A DNA stretch of 64,000 bases from Paracoccus haematequi (GCA_945881965.1 CAMCVS010000001.1:291402-355401); one strand, 5' to 3'; shown: positions 1 to 9,675, counted from the stretch's first letter. The notes: a model not told the origin generated them from the sequence alone. Numbers and translations: made by a program.

Positions 1-68
1 TCCAGCGTCCAGAGCGACCACAGCGCGGCCAGCAGAGCCAGCAGGAGGGCCGCCGTCAAGCGCGGCAT
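1..68 (-). CDS. Partial ORF downstream of pdxJ with hydrophobic N terminus
   Basis: Only the first 22 codons are inside the window. The ATG (68-66) lies one base after the pdxJ stop, so it is almost certainly translated with pdxJ. The visible N terminus is a short basic start followed by a Leu/Ala-rich stretch ending in two Trp residues, as in a signal peptide or first membrane helix. In related genomes acpS and lepB usually follow pdxJ, but this N terminus does not look like AcpS. Function unknown. Confidence 0.55.
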   Translation of the reverse strand, partial: MPRLTAALLLALLAALWSLWTL

Positions 69-69
69 G

Positions 70-819
70 TCACGCCCGCGCCGCGTCCATCACGCGGCGC
101 ATTTCGGTGATGGCGGGGCCCAGCCCGCGAAAGATCGCCTCGCCGATCAGGAAATGCCCGATGTTCAGTTCCATCACCTGCGGGATCGCCGCCACCGGAC
201 CAACGGTGTCATAGGTCAGGCCGTGGCCCGCGTGAACCTCCAGCCCCAGGGAATGGGCAAAGCCTGCCATCTCGCGCAGGCGGTCCAGTTCGGCGTCGCG
301 TTCGGCAAAATGCCCCTCGGCATGGTAATCGCAATAGGCCCCGGTATGCAGTTCGATCACCTGCGCGCCGATCCGTGCCGCCGCTTCGATCTGGCGCGCA
401 TCCGCCGCGATAAAGATCGACACCCGGCAGCCCGCCTCGCGCAGCGGCGCGATGAACCCCGCCAGCCGGTTTTCCTCGCGCGCGACTTCCAGCCCGCCCT
501 CGGTGGTGCGTTCCTCACGCTTTTCCGGCACGATGCAGACGGCATGCGGGCGATGCCGCAGCGCGATCTTCTGCATCTCGTCCGTCGCGGCCATTTCAAA
601 GTTCAATGGCGTGGTCAGCGCGGCCATCAACCCTTCGATGTCCGTATCGGTGATGTGGCGGCGGTCCTCGCGCAGATGCGCGGTGATCCCGTCAGCGCCC
701 GCCGCCTCGGCCACGGTGGCGGCGCGGATCGGGTCCGGATAGGCCGACCCGCGCGCATTGCGCACGGTGGCGACATGGTCGATGTTCACGCCAAGGCGCA
801 GATGTCCAAGCGGTTTCAT
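70..819 (-). CDS. pdxJ: Pyridoxine 5'-phosphate synthase PdxJ
   Basis: Cytosolic TIM-barrel enzyme that condenses 1-deoxy-D-xylulose 5-phosphate with 3-amino-2-oxopropyl phosphate to give pyridoxine 5'-phosphate, the last committed step of DXP-dependent vitamin B6 synthesis. The 249-residue product has the family length. Visible signatures are NIDHVAT near the N terminus, HLREDRRHI (about residues 49-57), the catalytic-Glu segment NFEMA (about 73), [14 protein letters not shown] (about 98-111) and HAGHGL near the end. A strong ribosome site (AGGAGA, 4 bases from the ATG) fixes the start. It is third in the minus-strand series rpoZ-rsh-DUF2062-pdxJ, and its stop nearly touches the next gene at the window edge. 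Confidence 0.97.
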   Translation of the reverse strand: MKPLGHLRLGVNIDHVATVRNARGSAYPDPIRAATVAEAAGADGITAHLREDRRHITDTDIEGLMAALTTPLNFEMAATDEMQKIALRHRPHAVCIVPEKREERTTEGGLEVAREENRLAGFIAPLREAGCRVSIFIAADARQIEAAARIGAQVIELHTGAYCDYHAEGHFAERDAELDRLREMAGFAHSLGLEVHAGHGLTYDTVGPVAAIPQVMELNIGHFLIGEAIFRGLGPAITEMRRVMDAARA

Positions 820-857
820 AGGCTCTCCTGTGGGTGATCCCTGGGTCAGCGCAGAAC

Positions 858-1514
858 CTAATCCGCTTTACCCGCCTCGTCAGCCACCATATGGGCTTTT
901 TTCCGCAGCGCTTCGAGTTTTGCCTTCAGCGCGCCTTTGCGGCGGTTCTGATAGGCCCGCACCAAGGGCACGGTGATCGCATAGCAAATCAGCCCGACGA
1001 CGATGCCGGGGATGATGCCCCCGATGAGGAACGGAAAATAGACGTTGTCATAGAAATGCTTCAGCCCGTCCCAATGCGCGGTCTGGTCGTTGAAGATGGC
1101 AAAGAAGTTGTGTTTCAGGTCGCGCCACGCCTCGGCAAACGACTCGCCGATCGAGGCGACAGCGGCCCCGTCGCTCCAGTCGCGGCCCTGCATCCAATAG
1201 CCCATGCGCAGCGTCACCCAGATGATGGGCGCATAGGTCAGCGGATTGCCCAGAAAGGTGCCGATGATCGCGGCGATGATGTTGCCGCGCATGATCCAGG
1301 CCATCACCGCTGCCGACAGGAAATGGAACCCGAACAGCGGCAGGAACGACACGAACACGCCTGCGAACACGCCACGCGCCACGCGGTCGGGGCTGTCGGG
1401 CAAACGGCGCAGGCGGTGCTGGGTGTATTGCACCGCGCGGGACCAGCCGATGCTGGGCCAGAAGGATTCCTGGATCACCCGCCAGAACGGTCGTCTGTTG
1501 CGACGTTTGAACAC
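858..1514 (-). CDS. DUF2062 family membrane protein
   Basis: A 218-residue protein of the DUF2062 family, typically found in Rhodobacteraceae between rsh and pdxJ. A basic N terminus ([11 protein letters not shown]) precedes a membrane-active core: a hydrophobic segment around residues 45-75, the conserved [11 protein letters not shown] motif (about 90-100) and a further hydrophobic segment around 165-195, then a basic tail. The biochemical role is unknown. The gene lies 38 bp upstream of pdxJ and 98 bp downstream of rsh, so it is probably part of the same transcript. The family call is firm; no function is implied. Confidence 0.85.
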   Translation of the reverse strand: MFKRRNRRPFWRVIQESFWPSIGWSRAVQYTQHRLRRLPDSPDRVARGVFAGVFVSFLPLFGFHFLSAAVMAWIMRGNIIAAIIGTFLGNPLTYAPIIWVTLRMGYWMQGRDWSDGAAVASIGESFAEAWRDLKHNFFAIFNDQTAHWDGLKHFYDNVYFPFLIGGIIPGIVVGLICYAITVPLVRAYQNRRKGALKAKLEALRKKAHMVADEAGKAD

Positions 1515-1537
1515 TTCGCATGGCCCTTTTCATGCCG

Positions 1538-1646
1538 CCGCAGCCGGGTCTGCCCGACGTGGCCTCATATCATTTTTGTGCCGCAACCGGGTTTGCCGGA
1601 CTTGGCCCTTACTTAGCGTGCCGCGACCGGGATCGCCGGCGCGGCC
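1538..1646. repeat. Three imperfect 26-27 bp direct repeats at the 3' end of rsh
   Basis: Copies lie at 1538-1564, 1581-1607 and 1621-1646. Each starts CCGC(A/G)(A/G)CCGGG and ends in a GGCC; the second and third are both preceded by GTG and are 40 bp apart. The third copy codes for the last residues of Rsh, while the other two lie in the rsh-DUF2062 gap. This looks like local duplication of the gene end. No role is evident. Confidence 0.5.
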
Positions 1647-3763
1647 AGACGTGACGGATCGCGGAAGCGTTCGATGGCCGCCACGTCCTGCTCTGCCTCC
1701 AGCGCCGACAAAACCGCATGCAGATGTTCCACATCGCGCAGGTCGGCGTCGATCAACACGCGGTAGAAATCCGGCTTGCGATCCACGAATTGCAGATCCG
1801 AGATATTGGCCTTCTGCTCGCCAATCAATGTGCAAATCCGCCCCATCACCCCGGCGGCATTGGACAGGGTGACCGAAATCGTCGCGGCATGGATGGGCGG
1901 GTGTTTGCCCGCGTGCCAATGCAGGTCCATCCAGCGGTCGGGTTGGTCTTCGAACCGTTGCAGCGCGGGGCAGTCGATGGCGTGGACCTGAACCCCCTGC
2001 CCGCGCGTCTTGATGCCGACGATGCGTTCCCCCGGCAGCGGCTGGCAACAGGGCGCGCGGGCAAATGTCTGGTCCGGCGAGATGCCGACCACGGCGCGGT
2101 CCTTGTCGATGGTCTCGGCCTCGCCACGCGCCAGTTCGGGATAAACCGCATGGACGACGTCACGGGCCGAAATCTCGGCCGATCCCAACCGCGCCAGCAC
2201 CTCGTCGCGCCCGCCGTCGATGCGCAACAGCCGCGCCGCCAGGTCAAGCGCCTTGTCGGTGGATTTCTTGCCGACATGGTCAAAGGCCGACCGCGCCAAT
2301 TCGGTGCCCAGCTTGATGAACCGGCCCCGGTCCACCTCGCGCAGCGCGCGGCGGATCGCCGCCTTGGCCTTGCCGGTGCTGGCGATGTCCAGCCAGGTCG
2401 CCTGCGGGGTCTGGCCCTGCGCGGTGATGATTTCCACCGACTGGCCGTTACGGATGCGGGTCCAGAGCGGCACGCGCATGCCGTCGATCTTGGCCCCTAC
2501 GCAGGCATTGCCGATGCGGGTGTGGATCGCATAGCCAAAGTCGATGGGCGTCGCGCCTTTCGGCAGTTTCACCACCTCGCCCTTTGGCGTGAAACAGAAC
2601 ACCTGATCGGAATACATCTCCAGCTTGACGGCCTCGAGAAATTCCTCGTGGTCCTGTTCGCTGTTGAATTGTTCCGTGAGCCCGGCAATCCATTTCGCCG
2701 GGTCCACCGCAAACGGGTTTGCCGCCCGCACCCCGTCACGATAGGACCAATGCGCGGCCACGCCCGCCTCGGCCACCTCGTGCATCTGCCGCGTCCTGAT
2801 CTGCACCTCGACGCGCTTGCCGTCGCGGCCTGATACGGTGGTGTGGATACTGCGATAGCCGTTCGATTTCGGCTGGCTGATGTAATCCTTGAACCGCCCC
2901 GGCACCGCGCGCCAGCGTTGGTGAATGGCGCCCAGCGCGCGGTAACAATCCTCTTCCGACCGGGTGATGACGCGAAAGCCATAAATGTCGGACAGCCGGG
3001 AAAAAGCCATCTGCTTTTCTTCCATCTTGCGCCAGATCGAATAGGGTTTCTTGGCGCGGCCAAATACCGTGGCCTCGATGCCCGCGCGGTCCAACTCGAC
3101 GCGCATGTCGGCGGTGATGCGTTCGATCACATCGCCCGATTCCTTTTGCAGCGTCACAAAGCGGCGCATGATCGACGCGCGGGCCTCGGGGTTCAGGACG
3201 CGGAAGGCGAGGTCTTCCAACTCCTCGCGCATCCATTGCATCCCCATGCGGCCCGCCAGCGGTGCATAGATTTCCATCGTCTCGCGGGCCTTCTTGGCCT
3301 GCTTTTCCGGCTTCATCGCCTTGATGGTGCGCATGTTGTGCAGCCGGTCGGCGAGTTTGACCAGGATCACCCGCAGATCTTTCGACATCGCCATCAACAG
3401 CTTGCGGAAATTTTCCGCCTGCTGGGTTTCGGTCGAGGTCAGTTGCAGGTTGGTCAGCTTGGTCACGCCATCGACCAGTTCAGCCACTTCGCGGCCAAAG
3501 CGGGTTTCCACCTCGGCGAAACTGGCCTTGGTGTCTTCGATGGTGTCGTGCAGCAGCGCGGTGACCAGCGTGGCATCATCCAGCCGCATCTCGGTCAGGA
3601 TAGCGGCGACCGCAATGGGATGGGTGAAATACGGCTCGCCCGATTGGCGCATCTGGCCATCATGCATGACCAGACCGAAATCATACGCTGCGCGCACCAG
3701 CGTCTCGTTGCTGCGCGGATTATAGTTGCGGATCAGGGCGATCAGATCTTCGACGGCGATCAT
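1613..3763 (-). CDS. rsh: Bifunctional (p)ppGpp synthetase/hydrolase (RSH family)
   Basis: Makes and degrades the alarmone (p)ppGpp, the stringent-response signal. The 716-residue product has the full Rel/SpoT layout: an N-terminal HD hydrolase domain with HDTIEDT (about residues 70-76), a synthetase domain (about 230-350) with RAKKPYSIWRKM, the catalytic region LSDIYGFRVI and KSNGYRSIHT, a TGS domain (about 385-445; VFCFTPKGEVVKLPKGATPIDFAY-like) and a C-terminal ACT domain (about 635-705). Both catalytic halves look intact, as expected in alphaproteobacteria, which usually carry one bifunctional enzyme. It lies 34 bp after rpoZ, the common alphaproteobacterial order. Confidence 0.97.
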   Translation of the reverse strand: MIAVEDLIALIRNYNPRSNETLVRAAYDFGLVMHDGQMRQSGEPYFTHPIAVAAILTEMRLDDATLVTALLHDTIEDTKASFAEVETRFGREVAELVDGVTKLTNLQLTSTETQQAENFRKLLMAMSKDLRVILVKLADRLHNMRTIKAMKPEKQAKKARETMEIYAPLAGRMGMQWMREELEDLAFRVLNPEARASIMRRFVTLQKESGDVIERITADMRVELDRAGIEATVFGRAKKPYSIWRKMEEKQMAFSRLSDIYGFRVITRSEEDCYRALGAIHQRWRAVPGRFKDYISQPKSNGYRSIHTTVSGRDGKRVEVQIRTRQMHEVAEAGVAAHWSYRDGVRAANPFAVDPAKWIAGLTEQFNSEQDHEEFLEAVKLEMYSDQVFCFTPKGEVVKLPKGATPIDFGYAIHTRIGNACVGAKIDGMRVPLWTRIRNGQSVEIITAQGQTPQATWLDIASTGKAKAAIRRALREVDRGRFIKLGTELARSAFDHVGKKSTDKALDLAARLLRIDGGRDEVLARLGSAEISARDVVHAVYPELARGEAETIDKDRAVVGISPDQTFARAPCCQPLPGERIVGIKTRGQGVQVHAIDCPALQRFEDQPDRWMDLHWHAGKHPPIHAATISVTLSNAAGVMGRICTLIGEQKANISDLQFVDRKPDFYRVLIDADLRDVEHLHAVLSALEAEQDVAAIERFRDPSRLAAPAIPVAAR

Positions 3764-3797
3764 TCGGTCTGGCCAGCCTTTCGCGCGCCGGAAACGG

Positions 3798-4151
3798 TTA
3801 CGACTGCCGCTGCGCCTCCATCAGCGCGCGCAGCAGTTTTTCTTCTGACATGTCGTCATCCGACGGGCGGTCCGGTTCGCCACCCATCAACAGCGACATT
3901 GCGTCTTCTTCGGGTTCGTCAACTTCGATCTGGGTCTGATTCGCCTCGATCAGCCGTTCGCGCAGGCCATCGGCGGATTGGGTTTCATCGGCGATTTCGC
4001 GCAGCGCCACGACCGGGTTCTTGTCATTGTCGCGCTCGATGGTGATCGCCGATCCGGCAGCGATTTCGCGGGCGCGGTGCGCGGCCAGCATCACCAGTTC
4101 GAACCGGTTGGGAACCTTGTCAACGCAGTCTTCGACGGTTACGCGGGCCAT
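3798..4151 (-). CDS. rpoZ: RNA polymerase omega subunit
   Basis: Omega assists assembly of RNA polymerase by binding the beta' C terminus and contributes to ppGpp binding. The 117-residue product opens with [20 protein letters not shown] and continues with the conserved helix [12 protein letters not shown] (about residues 23-34) and [12 protein letters not shown]. The C-terminal half is an acidic, variable tail, normal for this group. rpoZ followed by rsh is a widely conserved pairing that links the ppGpp target to the ppGpp enzyme. The start is well supported by the ribosome site GGAGTGCCCC just upstream. Confidence 0.96.
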   Translation of the reverse strand: MARVTVEDCVDKVPNRFELVMLAAHRAREIAAGSAITIERDNDKNPVVALREIADETQSADGLRERLIEANQTQIEVDEPEEDAMSLLMGGEPDRPSDDDMSEEKLLRALMEAQRQS

Positions 4152-4243
4152 GGGGCACTCCTGTCAGAAACGATCAGTTCGGGGGCCTGCACCCCGCGCC
4201 ATCAGGAACAGGCGTGGCAGAGCGGCATGAAAGCCTTGTCCTA

Positions 4244-4266
4244 AGACCATTCACGGGGCTTGACAA
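4244..4266 (-). promoter_or_regulatory. Possible rpoZ promoter
   Basis: On the minus strand, TTGTCA (4266-4261) within the palindrome CTTGTCAAG is followed after about 17 bp by a weak TAGGAC. This lies in the 128-bp gap between folK and rpoZ and would serve the rpoZ-rsh-pdxJ series. The -35 match is fair and the -10 match poor, so this is a suggestion only. Confidence 0.25.
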
Positions 4267-4279
4267 GCAGGTATCCGTG

Positions 4280-4855
4280 TTACAGCGGCACGACCGCCGC
4301 GCGGTCAGCGGCGGGCAGCGCATCATGCATTTGCCTCACGGTCCGGTTCAGCCGGGGATGCCGCCAATCGGGCGCGATATCCCGCAGCGGCACCAGCACA
4401 AAGGCGCGGTCCTGCATCCGCGGGTGCGGCAGGATCAGGCGATCCGGCGCGCGATTTGCCTGCGCCACGGGGTCCAGCGCGCGCCAATGATCCTGCACCG
4501 CCGCATCGGGGAAGACCTGATCGCCCAGCGCCAACAGATCAAGGTCCAACGTCCGCCCGCCCCAGCGTGTCGCGCGGGTGCGCCCGAACTGTGCCTCGAT
4601 CCGGTGCAAGACCGCCAGCACCTGCGCCGGGTCATCCCCAAGCGCCCCGCCATCAAGGCTGGCGCAGGCATTGACGTAATCCGGACCCGCCCCGACCGGA
4701 AAACAGGGCGTGCGCCAGAACCGGCTTTGCGCCAGCACCGGCAGACCCGCCGCCGCCAGCGCCGACAGCGCCGCGCGCAGGGTTTGCGCGGGCGCGCCTG
4801 CGTCGGATGGCAGGTTTCCACCCAAGGCTATCAAGCAGACTTGATCCGATTTCAT
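4280..4855 (-). CDS. folK: 2-amino-4-hydroxy-6-hydroxymethyldihydropteridine pyrophosphokinase (HPPK)
   Basis: Transfers pyrophosphate from ATP to 6-hydroxymethyl-7,8-dihydropterin in folate synthesis. From the chosen ATG (MKSDQVCLIALGGNLPSD) the product is 191 residues. Signatures are IALGGNLPSD, SRFWRTPCFPVGAGPDYVNACA (pterin-binding part, about residues 48-70), the catalytic stretch RTRATRWGGRTLDLDLLALG (the two Mg-binding Asp in DLDLL) and PHPRMQDRAFVLVPL. A longer reading frame exists upstream, but AGGA six bases before the ATG at 4855 and the start of homology both support this start. It is divergent from the NYN gene, with 137 bp between them. Confidence 0.95.
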   Translation of the reverse strand: MKSDQVCLIALGGNLPSDAGAPAQTLRAALSALAAAGLPVLAQSRFWRTPCFPVGAGPDYVNACASLDGGALGDDPAQVLAVLHRIEAQFGRTRATRWGGRTLDLDLLALGDQVFPDAAVQDHWRALDPVAQANRAPDRLILPHPRMQDRAFVLVPLRDIAPDWRHPRLNRTVRQMHDALPAADRAAVVPL

Positions 4856-4992
4856 GCCGGTCCTATTCCTACGTATCGGTTTGATATCTTGCCGCGCTTG
4901 GCAAGTCGCTCTATGGTTACATTTTGACGGTGCATCCACCACTCACGTCCGGATTGCCGGAACGCGCCGCCACGTCGGAAGGATAAAAATTT

Positions 4993-5562
4993 ATGTTTTA
5001 CAAGGACGAACGGCTTGCGCTGTTCATCGATGGGTCGAATCTGTATGCCGCAGCCAAGTCCCTCGGATTTGATATTGATTATAAACTTCTGCGGACCGAA
5101 TTCATGCGCCGCGGAAAACTTTTGCGCGCGTTCTATTACACCGCGTTGCTGGAAAACGATGAATATTCTCCGATCCGGCCTTTGGTGGATTGGCTGCATT
5201 ACAACGGCTTCACCATGGTGACAAAGCCCGCCAAGGAATACACCGACAGCCAGGGCCGCCGGAAGGTCAAGGGCAATATGGATATCGAGCTTGCTGTCGA
5301 TGCCATGGAACTGGCCCCGCGCATGGATCATGCGGTGCTGTTTTCTGGTGACGGCGATTTCCGCCCGCTGGTCGAAAGCCTGCAACGCCAAGGTGTGCGC
5401 GTTTCGGTTGTGTCGACCATCCGCAGCCAACCCCCGATGATTTCGGATGAATTGCGCCGTCAGGCCGACAATTTCATCGAACTGTATGACCTGCGCGATG
5501 TCATCGGCCGCCCCCCGCGCGAGATGATGACGCCGCGCGATCAGGTCGCCGTCGGCCAGTGA
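4993..5562 (+). CDS. NYN domain (LabA/DUF88-type) putative ribonuclease
   Basis: A 189-residue NYN/PIN-like protein. Acidic residues expected for a metal-dependent RNase active site are visible: FIDGSN (Asp about residue 14), [11 protein letters not shown] (about 96-106) and [11 protein letters not shown] (about 117-127, two Asp). The family includes LabA-like proteins and small RNA-processing nucleases; the substrate here is unknown. AAGGATAAAAATTT precedes the ATG. The stop overlaps a possible GTG start of ispH, so the two are probably co-transcribed. The upstream gap shared with folK is comparatively AT-rich and probably holds both promoters. Confidence 0.88.
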   Translation: MFYKDERLALFIDGSNLYAAAKSLGFDIDYKLLRTEFMRRGKLLRAFYYTALLENDEYSPIRPLVDWLHYNGFTMVTKPAKEYTDSQGRRKVKGNMDIELAVDAMELAPRMDHAVLFSGDGDFRPLVESLQRQGVRVSVVSTIRSQPPMISDELRRQADNFIELYDLRDVIGRPPREMMTPRDQVAVGQ

Positions 5563-5576
5563 CCGGAGACGGTAAC

Positions 5577-6524
5577 ATGCTGCCGCCGCTAACCCTGTAT
5601 CTGGCCGCACCGCGCGGCTTTTGCGCGGGCGTGGACCGGGCGATAAAGATCGTCGAATTGGCGCTGCAAAAATGGGGCGCACCCGTCTATGTGCGGCATG
5701 AAATTGTGCATAACCGGTTCGTCGTCGATGCCCTGCGCGCGCAAGGCGCGGTCTTTGTCGAAGAGCTGTCGGATTGCCCGCCCGACCGCCCGGTGATCTT
5801 TTCCGCCCATGGTGTGCCCAAGTCGGTTCCGGCCGAAGCCGAGGCGCGACAAATGGTCGCAGTCGATGCTACCTGCCCCTTGGTGACCAAGGTCCACACC
5901 GAGGCCGCCCGCCACCACGAGGCCGGGTTGCAGATGATCATGATCGGCCATGCCGGGCACCCCGAAACCGTGGGCACCATGGGCCAACTGCCCGATGGCG
6001 AGGTGCTGCTGGTCGAAACCGTGGCAGATGTGGGCACTGTGGCGGTGCGCGATCCTGCGCGCTTGGCTTATGTCACACAGACGACGCTGTCGGTCGATGA
6101 CACTGCCGAAATCGTTGCGGCCTTGCAGGCGCGGTTCCCGGCCATCATCGGCCCGCACAAGGAAGACATCTGTTACGCCACCACCAACCGGCAGGACGCG
6201 GTCAAGGCGATGGCCCCGCTGTGCGATGCGATGCTGGTGGTCGGCGCGCCCAATTCGTCCAATTCGCGCCGTCTGGTCGAGGTCGGCGCGCGCGCGGGCT
6301 GCGCCTATGCGCAACTGGTGCAGCGGGCCACGGACATCGACTGGCGCGCGCTGGACGGGATCCGGTCCGTCGGCATCACCGCAGGGGCCTCCGCCCCCGA
6401 GGAACTGGTTGACGAGGTCATCGCCGCCTTTCGCGCCCGCTATGCCGTGACGGTCGAACCCGTGGTCACCGCGCAGGAAAACGTCGAATTCAAGGTGCCC
6501 CGCATTCTGCGCGAACCGGTCTAA
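5577..6524 (+). CDS. ispH: 4-hydroxy-3-methylbut-2-enyl diphosphate reductase IspH
   Basis: Final enzyme of the MEP isoprenoid pathway, an iron-sulfur protein that reduces HMBPP to IPP and DMAPP. From ATG 5577 the product is 315 residues, the usual length. The three cluster-binding Cys are visible in [13 protein letters not shown] (about residue 13), [12 protein letters not shown] (about 97) and [12 protein letters not shown] (about 197). Other conserved parts are HEIVHN, the catalytic-Glu segment QTTLSVDDT and [17 protein letters not shown] at 5559 overlapping the NYN stop is possible, but the GGAG and the start of homology favour 5577. Confidence 0.96.
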   Translation: MLPPLTLYLAAPRGFCAGVDRAIKIVELALQKWGAPVYVRHEIVHNRFVVDALRAQGAVFVEELSDCPPDRPVIFSAHGVPKSVPAEAEARQMVAVDATCPLVTKVHTEAARHHEAGLQMIMIGHAGHPETVGTMGQLPDGEVLLVETVADVGTVAVRDPARLAYVTQTTLSVDDTAEIVAALQARFPAIIGPHKEDICYATTNRQDAVKAMAPLCDAMLVVGAPNSSNSRRLVEVGARAGCAYAQLVQRATDIDWRALDGIRSVGITAGASAPEELVDEVIAAFRARYAVTVEPVVTAQENVEFKVPRILREPV

Positions 6525-6568
6525 TTTCTGCTCTTGCCCCGATGCCGCCCGCTTGGCATGGAGGTCGC

Positions 6569-7021
6569 ATGCAGATAATCCCTCGTTCCGCGCTGATCCT
6601 TGGGCTTGCCGGTGTCATCCCCTTTGTCTGGGGCGCGGCGTCGATGCTGTTCGACCCGCTGGCGGCGTTCAGCACCGCGACTTTTGGCCCGCGTTTCATT
6701 GGGCCTTACCTGCAACTGTCCTATGGCGTCGTCATCCTGTCGTTCATGTCGGGCGTGTTGTGGGGCTTTGCCACCCGCGCCGACGGGGGCGAGGCGGCCG
6801 TGGGCTATGCCTTGTCCGTCATCCCGGCACTGTGGGGCTGGATCATGGTGGGGGGCGGGCCGACGTCGGCGTCGATCCACCTGATTGCAGGGTTTGTCGG
6901 GCTGTTGGGGCTGGACTGGCATTTCGCGCAGCGCGGGCTGGCCCCGCCGTGGTGGATGGCGCTGCGGGTGATCCTGACCGGGCTGGTGGTGCTGACCCTG
7001 TTGCCGATCGCGTTGGGGTAG
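6569..7021 (+). CDS. DUF3429 family small membrane protein
   Basis: A 150-residue integral membrane protein with four or five hydrophobic segments: [20 protein letters not shown] (near residues 6-25), [19 protein letters not shown] (about 48-66), [33 protein letters not shown] and a C-terminal [17 protein letters not shown]. The motif [10 protein letters not shown] is typical of DUF3429. The start is set by a strong GGAGGT seven bases before ATG 6569, not the upstream ATG at 6542. It lies 45 bp after ispH and 4 bp before rnhA, so it is probably in the same operon. Function unknown. Confidence 0.82.
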   Translation: MQIIPRSALILGLAGVIPFVWGAASMLFDPLAAFSTATFGPRFIGPYLQLSYGVVILSFMSGVLWGFATRADGGEAAVGYALSVIPALWGWIMVGGGPTSASIHLIAGFVGLLGLDWHFAQRGLAPPWWMALRVILTGLVVLTLLPIALG

Positions 7022-7025
7022 GCGC

Positions 7026-7487
7026 ATGGCGGACCTGTTCGCATGGACCGATGGGGCCTGTTCTGGCAATCCCGGACCGGGGGGCTGGGGCGTGCTGTTG
7101 CGCGCGCTGAACGCGGGCGCGGTGGTCAAGGAACGCGAATTGCAGGGTGGCGAGGCGGACACCACCAACAACCGCATGGAATTGATGGCCGCGATCCGCG
7201 CCTTGGAAGTGCTTGAGCGTGAAAGCGCCATCACCATCATCACCGACAGCGCTTATGTGAAAAACGGCGTGACCAGCTGGATCCACGGCTGGAAGCGCAA
7301 CGGCTGGAAAACATCCGCCAACAAGCCGGTGGCGAATGTCGAGCTGTGGCAGCGGCTGGATGTGGCGCAGGCGCGGCATCGCGTGGTGTGGCAATGGATC
7401 AAGGGCCACGCCGGCCACCCCGAAAACGAACGCGCCGATGAATTGGCCCGCGCGGGGATGAAACCCTTCAAAGGGGGCAAGCCGTGA
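7026..7487 (+). CDS. rnhA: Ribonuclease HI
   Basis: Endonuclease that cuts the RNA strand of RNA-DNA hybrids (R-loops, primers). The 153-residue product has the DEDD active site: Asp in [12 protein letters not shown] (about residue 9), Glu in [10 protein letters not shown] (about 48), Asp in [10 protein letters not shown] (about 72) and Asp in NERADELA (about 136); the flexible His lies in [10 protein letters not shown]. The substrate-binding basic loop GWKRNGWKT is also present. The length is normal. The last bases overlap the GTG start of the following TRIC gene, implying translational coupling. Confidence 0.97.
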   Translation: MADLFAWTDGACSGNPGPGGWGVLLRALNAGAVVKERELQGGEADTTNNRMELMAAIRALEVLERESAITIITDSAYVKNGVTSWIHGWKRNGWKTSANKPVANVELWQRLDVAQARHRVVWQWIKGHAGHPENERADELARAGMKPFKGGKP

Positions 7488-8104
7488 CTGCGCTGGTGCT
7501 GCTGGATTTGGCGTCGGTGTTCATCTTTGCGCTGACGGGCGCGCTGGCGGCGTCGCGGGCGCAACTGGACCCGGTGGGGTTTCTGTTTCTGGCGGCGCTG
7601 ACCGCGTTGGGCGGCGGCACCTTGCGCGATGTGCTGATCGACAGGCCGTTGTTCTGGATCGCCAATCCCGGCGTGCTGGCCGTGGCATCCGTCGCGGCGG
7701 TGGCGGTGTTTTTCACCGCCCATCTGTTGGAAAGCCGGATGCGGACGCTGTTGTGGCTGGACGGGCTGGCCTTGGCCATTGCGGTGCCTGCGGGGGTGGC
7801 GGCGGCATTGGCCCAAGGGCTGACGGGGCCGGTGGTTCTGGTCATGGGGATGGTGACAGGCACGATGGGCGGGCTGTTGCGCGATGTGATCTGCAACGAG
7901 ATCCCCGTGGTGCTGCGGCAGGGCGAATTATACGTCTCGGCGGCCTTCGCCGGGTCGGCGGCTGCGCTGGTGGTGACGCAGGTCACGCCCGACCCGCTGC
8001 CGATGCTGGCGGCTTGCGCGGCGGTGACATTTGCGCTGCGGGCGGGCTCACTTGCCTTTGGCTGGCGCTTGCCGGTCTATAAACCGCGCCCGCCGCGCCG
8101 CTGA
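7484..8104 (+). CDS. TRIC/UPF0126 family cation channel protein
   Basis: A 206-residue membrane protein of the TRIC (UPF0126) family, homotrimeric cation channels. The family's duplicated three-helix architecture is visible: the first half carries [12 protein letters not shown] (about residues 43-54) and the second [19 protein letters not shown] (about 127-145), each after helices rich in Ala, Leu and Val. The GTG start overlaps the rnhA stop (GTGA). The C terminus is a basic Pro/Arg tail. The physiological ion in bacteria is not settled. Confidence 0.9.
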   Translation: MTALVLLDLASVFIFALTGALAASRAQLDPVGFLFLAALTALGGGTLRDVLIDRPLFWIANPGVLAVASVAAVAVFFTAHLLESRMRTLLWLDGLALAIAVPAGVAAALAQGLTGPVVLVMGMVTGTMGGLLRDVICNEIPVVLRQGELYVSAAFAGSAAALVVTQVTPDPLPMLAACAAVTFALRAGSLAFGWRLPVYKPRPPRR

Positions 8105-8338
8105 TCAGCCGCGATAGCGCTGATAGAGCCAGATCAGCAGCAGCGCGCCCAGGACCGCGCCCACGAACCCGGCGGCCAGCCCCATCAGCGACACCAGCGT
8201 CCGCAGCACCAGCCCGCCGATCACCGCGCCCGCCATGCCGATGACGACGGTGGTGATGATATCCGTCTCGATCCGCATCAGCCGGGTGGCCAGAAACCCG
8301 GCCGCAGCGCCGATGATCAGCAACACGACAACGGTCAT
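8105..8338 (-). CDS. GlsB/YeaQ/YmgE family membrane peptide
   Basis: A 77-residue protein of three hydrophobic helices with Gly-rich motifs: MTVVVLLIIGAAAGFLATRL, TTVVIGMAGAVIGGLVLRTL and GLAAGFVGAVLGALLLIWLY. This matches the 'transglycosylase-associated' GlsB/YeaQ family of small stress-linked inner-membrane proteins; no enzymatic role is established. The ATG at 8338 has GGAGG upstream; a longer TTG-initiated form is less likely. The start overlaps the stop of the following minus-strand peptide gene by 4 bp (ATGA). Confidence 0.75.
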   Translation of the reverse strand: MTVVVLLIIGAAAGFLATRLMRIETDIITTVVIGMAGAVIGGLVLRTLVSLMGLAAGFVGAVLGALLLIWLYQRYRG

Positions 8339-8577
8339 GGCCGGTTCCTCCAATGCGTCGGCACAATGATCAGCGCGCCGATGGCCGACAGGATCGCATC
8401 AATGCCGGGCGGGCCAAAGCCGATGCCGAACATGATCCGCACAAAGTAGAACAGGAACGACCCGCCGATGCAGATGATGATGGATTGCAACACGCCATTT
8501 CGGGTGAAGCCGGAGCGTTCAGAGGCATAGCCCACGATGCCCGCAAGGACGACAGTGCCGATCAGGGTGGGAAACAT
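8335..8577 (-). CDS. Small two- or three-helix membrane protein
   Basis: An 80-residue protein. It starts MFPTLIGTVVLAGIVGYASE, followed by SIIICIGGSFLFYFVRIMFG and DAILSAIGALIIVPTHW, giving three hydrophobic stretches with Gly residues spaced as in YeaQ/GlsB proteins. It overlaps the downstream GlsB-like gene by 4 bp, so the two form a small operon of paired membrane peptides. I am confident that it is a real membrane protein and less confident about the family. Confidence 0.65.
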   Translation of the reverse strand: MFPTLIGTVVLAGIVGYASERSGFTRNGVLQSIIICIGGSFLFYFVRIMFGIGFGPPGIDAILSAIGALIIVPTHWRNRP

Positions 8578-8666
8578 GCGCGCCTCATGTGTTACGCGCG
8601 CAACATGGGCATAACGGTGTGGGGATGCAAGCCGTCGAGGGGGGCGCTGCCCGGTTAATACGGGAG

Positions 8667-8730
8667 AGGGGGGCGCTGCCCCCCGCCCTGCGGGCCCCCC
8701 CGGGATAGTTATGAACCAGAGAAGCCGGAC
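8667..8730. repeat. Dispersed GC-rich palindromic repeat, copy 1
   Basis: Directly after the fmt stop (reading the minus strand), a conserved block CCGGCTTCTCTGGTTCATAA continues to ACTATCCCGGGGGG and then inverted runs of G and C. The same element follows DUF1489 at 18709-18793, differing at only a few positions across the conserved part. Both copies sit right behind minus-strand genes, consistent with an REP-like or terminator-like element. Confidence 0.7.
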
Positions 8731-8734
8731 GTGG

Positions 8735-9646
8735 TCAGAGCCGGGTGCCGGGGGGCACAGGCGTGCCGCGCAGGAAATCGGTGGCGGATTGCGGCGATTT
8801 GCCCGCGCGTTGCAGGCGGGTGATCTGGACGGCGCCAGAGCCGAAACCGCAGGCGATGGTCAGGGCGGCGTCCAGCGTGGTGCCGGGGTGGCCGTTGGCG
8901 GTGGCCAAGCGCGACCCCAGCAGTTTCAGCCGCGCGCCCTGCCAGTCGATATAGGCGCCGGGAAAAGGCGACAGGCCGCGGATCTGGCGGTCGATGTCGC
9001 GGGCGGGGCGGGTCCAGTCGATGGCGGCCTCGGCCTTGTCGATCTTGGCGGCATAGGTGATGCCAGCGTCGGGTTGCGGCTGGGGCGTCAGCGTATCGAG
9101 ACGGGCGAGGGTGTCGGTGATGGCGGCCGCGCCCAGATGTGACAGGCGGTCATGCAGATCGCCAGTCGTATCTTCCGCGCCGATGGCAGTTTCGACGCGG
9201 TGCAGAACCGGGCCGGTGTCCAGCCCCGCCTCCATCTGCATGATGCAGATGCCGGTGCGGGCGTCGCCTGCCATGATCGCGCGGTGGATCGGGGCCGCCC
9301 CGCGCCAGCGCGGCAAGAGCGAGGCGTGGATGTTCAGGCAGCCGCGCGCGGGCGCATCCAGCACCGCCTGCGGCAGGATCAACCCATAGGCCACCACGAC
9401 CGCCAGATCGGCCTTCAGCGCGGCGAAATCCGCCTGATCGGCGGGATCGCGCAGCCGCGCGGGGTGGCGCACCGGCAGACCAAGCTCCAGCGCGCGGGCG
9501 TGGACCGGGCTGGGGCGATCCTTCTGGCCGCGCCCTGCGGGCCTGGGCGGTTGGGTATAGACGCAGGCGATGTCGTGACCGGCGGCAACCAGCGCCTCTA
9601 ACGGCGGGACGGAAAACGCGGGCGTTCCCATAAAGATCAGGCGCAT
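8735..9646 (-). CDS. fmt: Methionyl-tRNA formyltransferase
   Basis: Formylates initiator Met-tRNA using 10-formyl-THF. From ATG 9646 the product is 303 residues, close to the family norm. Signatures are [19 protein letters not shown] at the N terminus, [15 protein letters not shown], the catalytic block [20 protein letters not shown] (about residues 105-124, with the Asn and His), the Asp-containing METGLDTG-like segment [11 protein letters not shown] and the C-terminal OB-like part ending [19 protein letters not shown] upstream of the ATG supports this start over a longer frame. It is co-oriented with the three def genes, so formylation and deformylation are encoded together. Confidence 0.96.
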   Translation of the reverse strand: MRLIFMGTPAFSVPPLEALVAAGHDIACVYTQPPRPAGRGQKDRPSPVHARALELGLPVRHPARLRDPADQADFAALKADLAVVVAYGLILPQAVLDAPARGCLNIHASLLPRWRGAAPIHRAIMAGDARTGICIMQMEAGLDTGPVLHRVETAIGAEDTTGDLHDRLSHLGAAAITDTLARLDTLTPQPQPDAGITYAAKIDKAEAAIDWTRPARDIDRQIRGLSPFPGAYIDWQGARLKLLGSRLATANGHPGTTLDAALTIACGFGSGAVQITRLQRAGKSPQSATDFLRGTPVPPGTRL

Positions 9647-9675
9647 GGTGTCATCCCCCGTAGGGCGGGTGATCG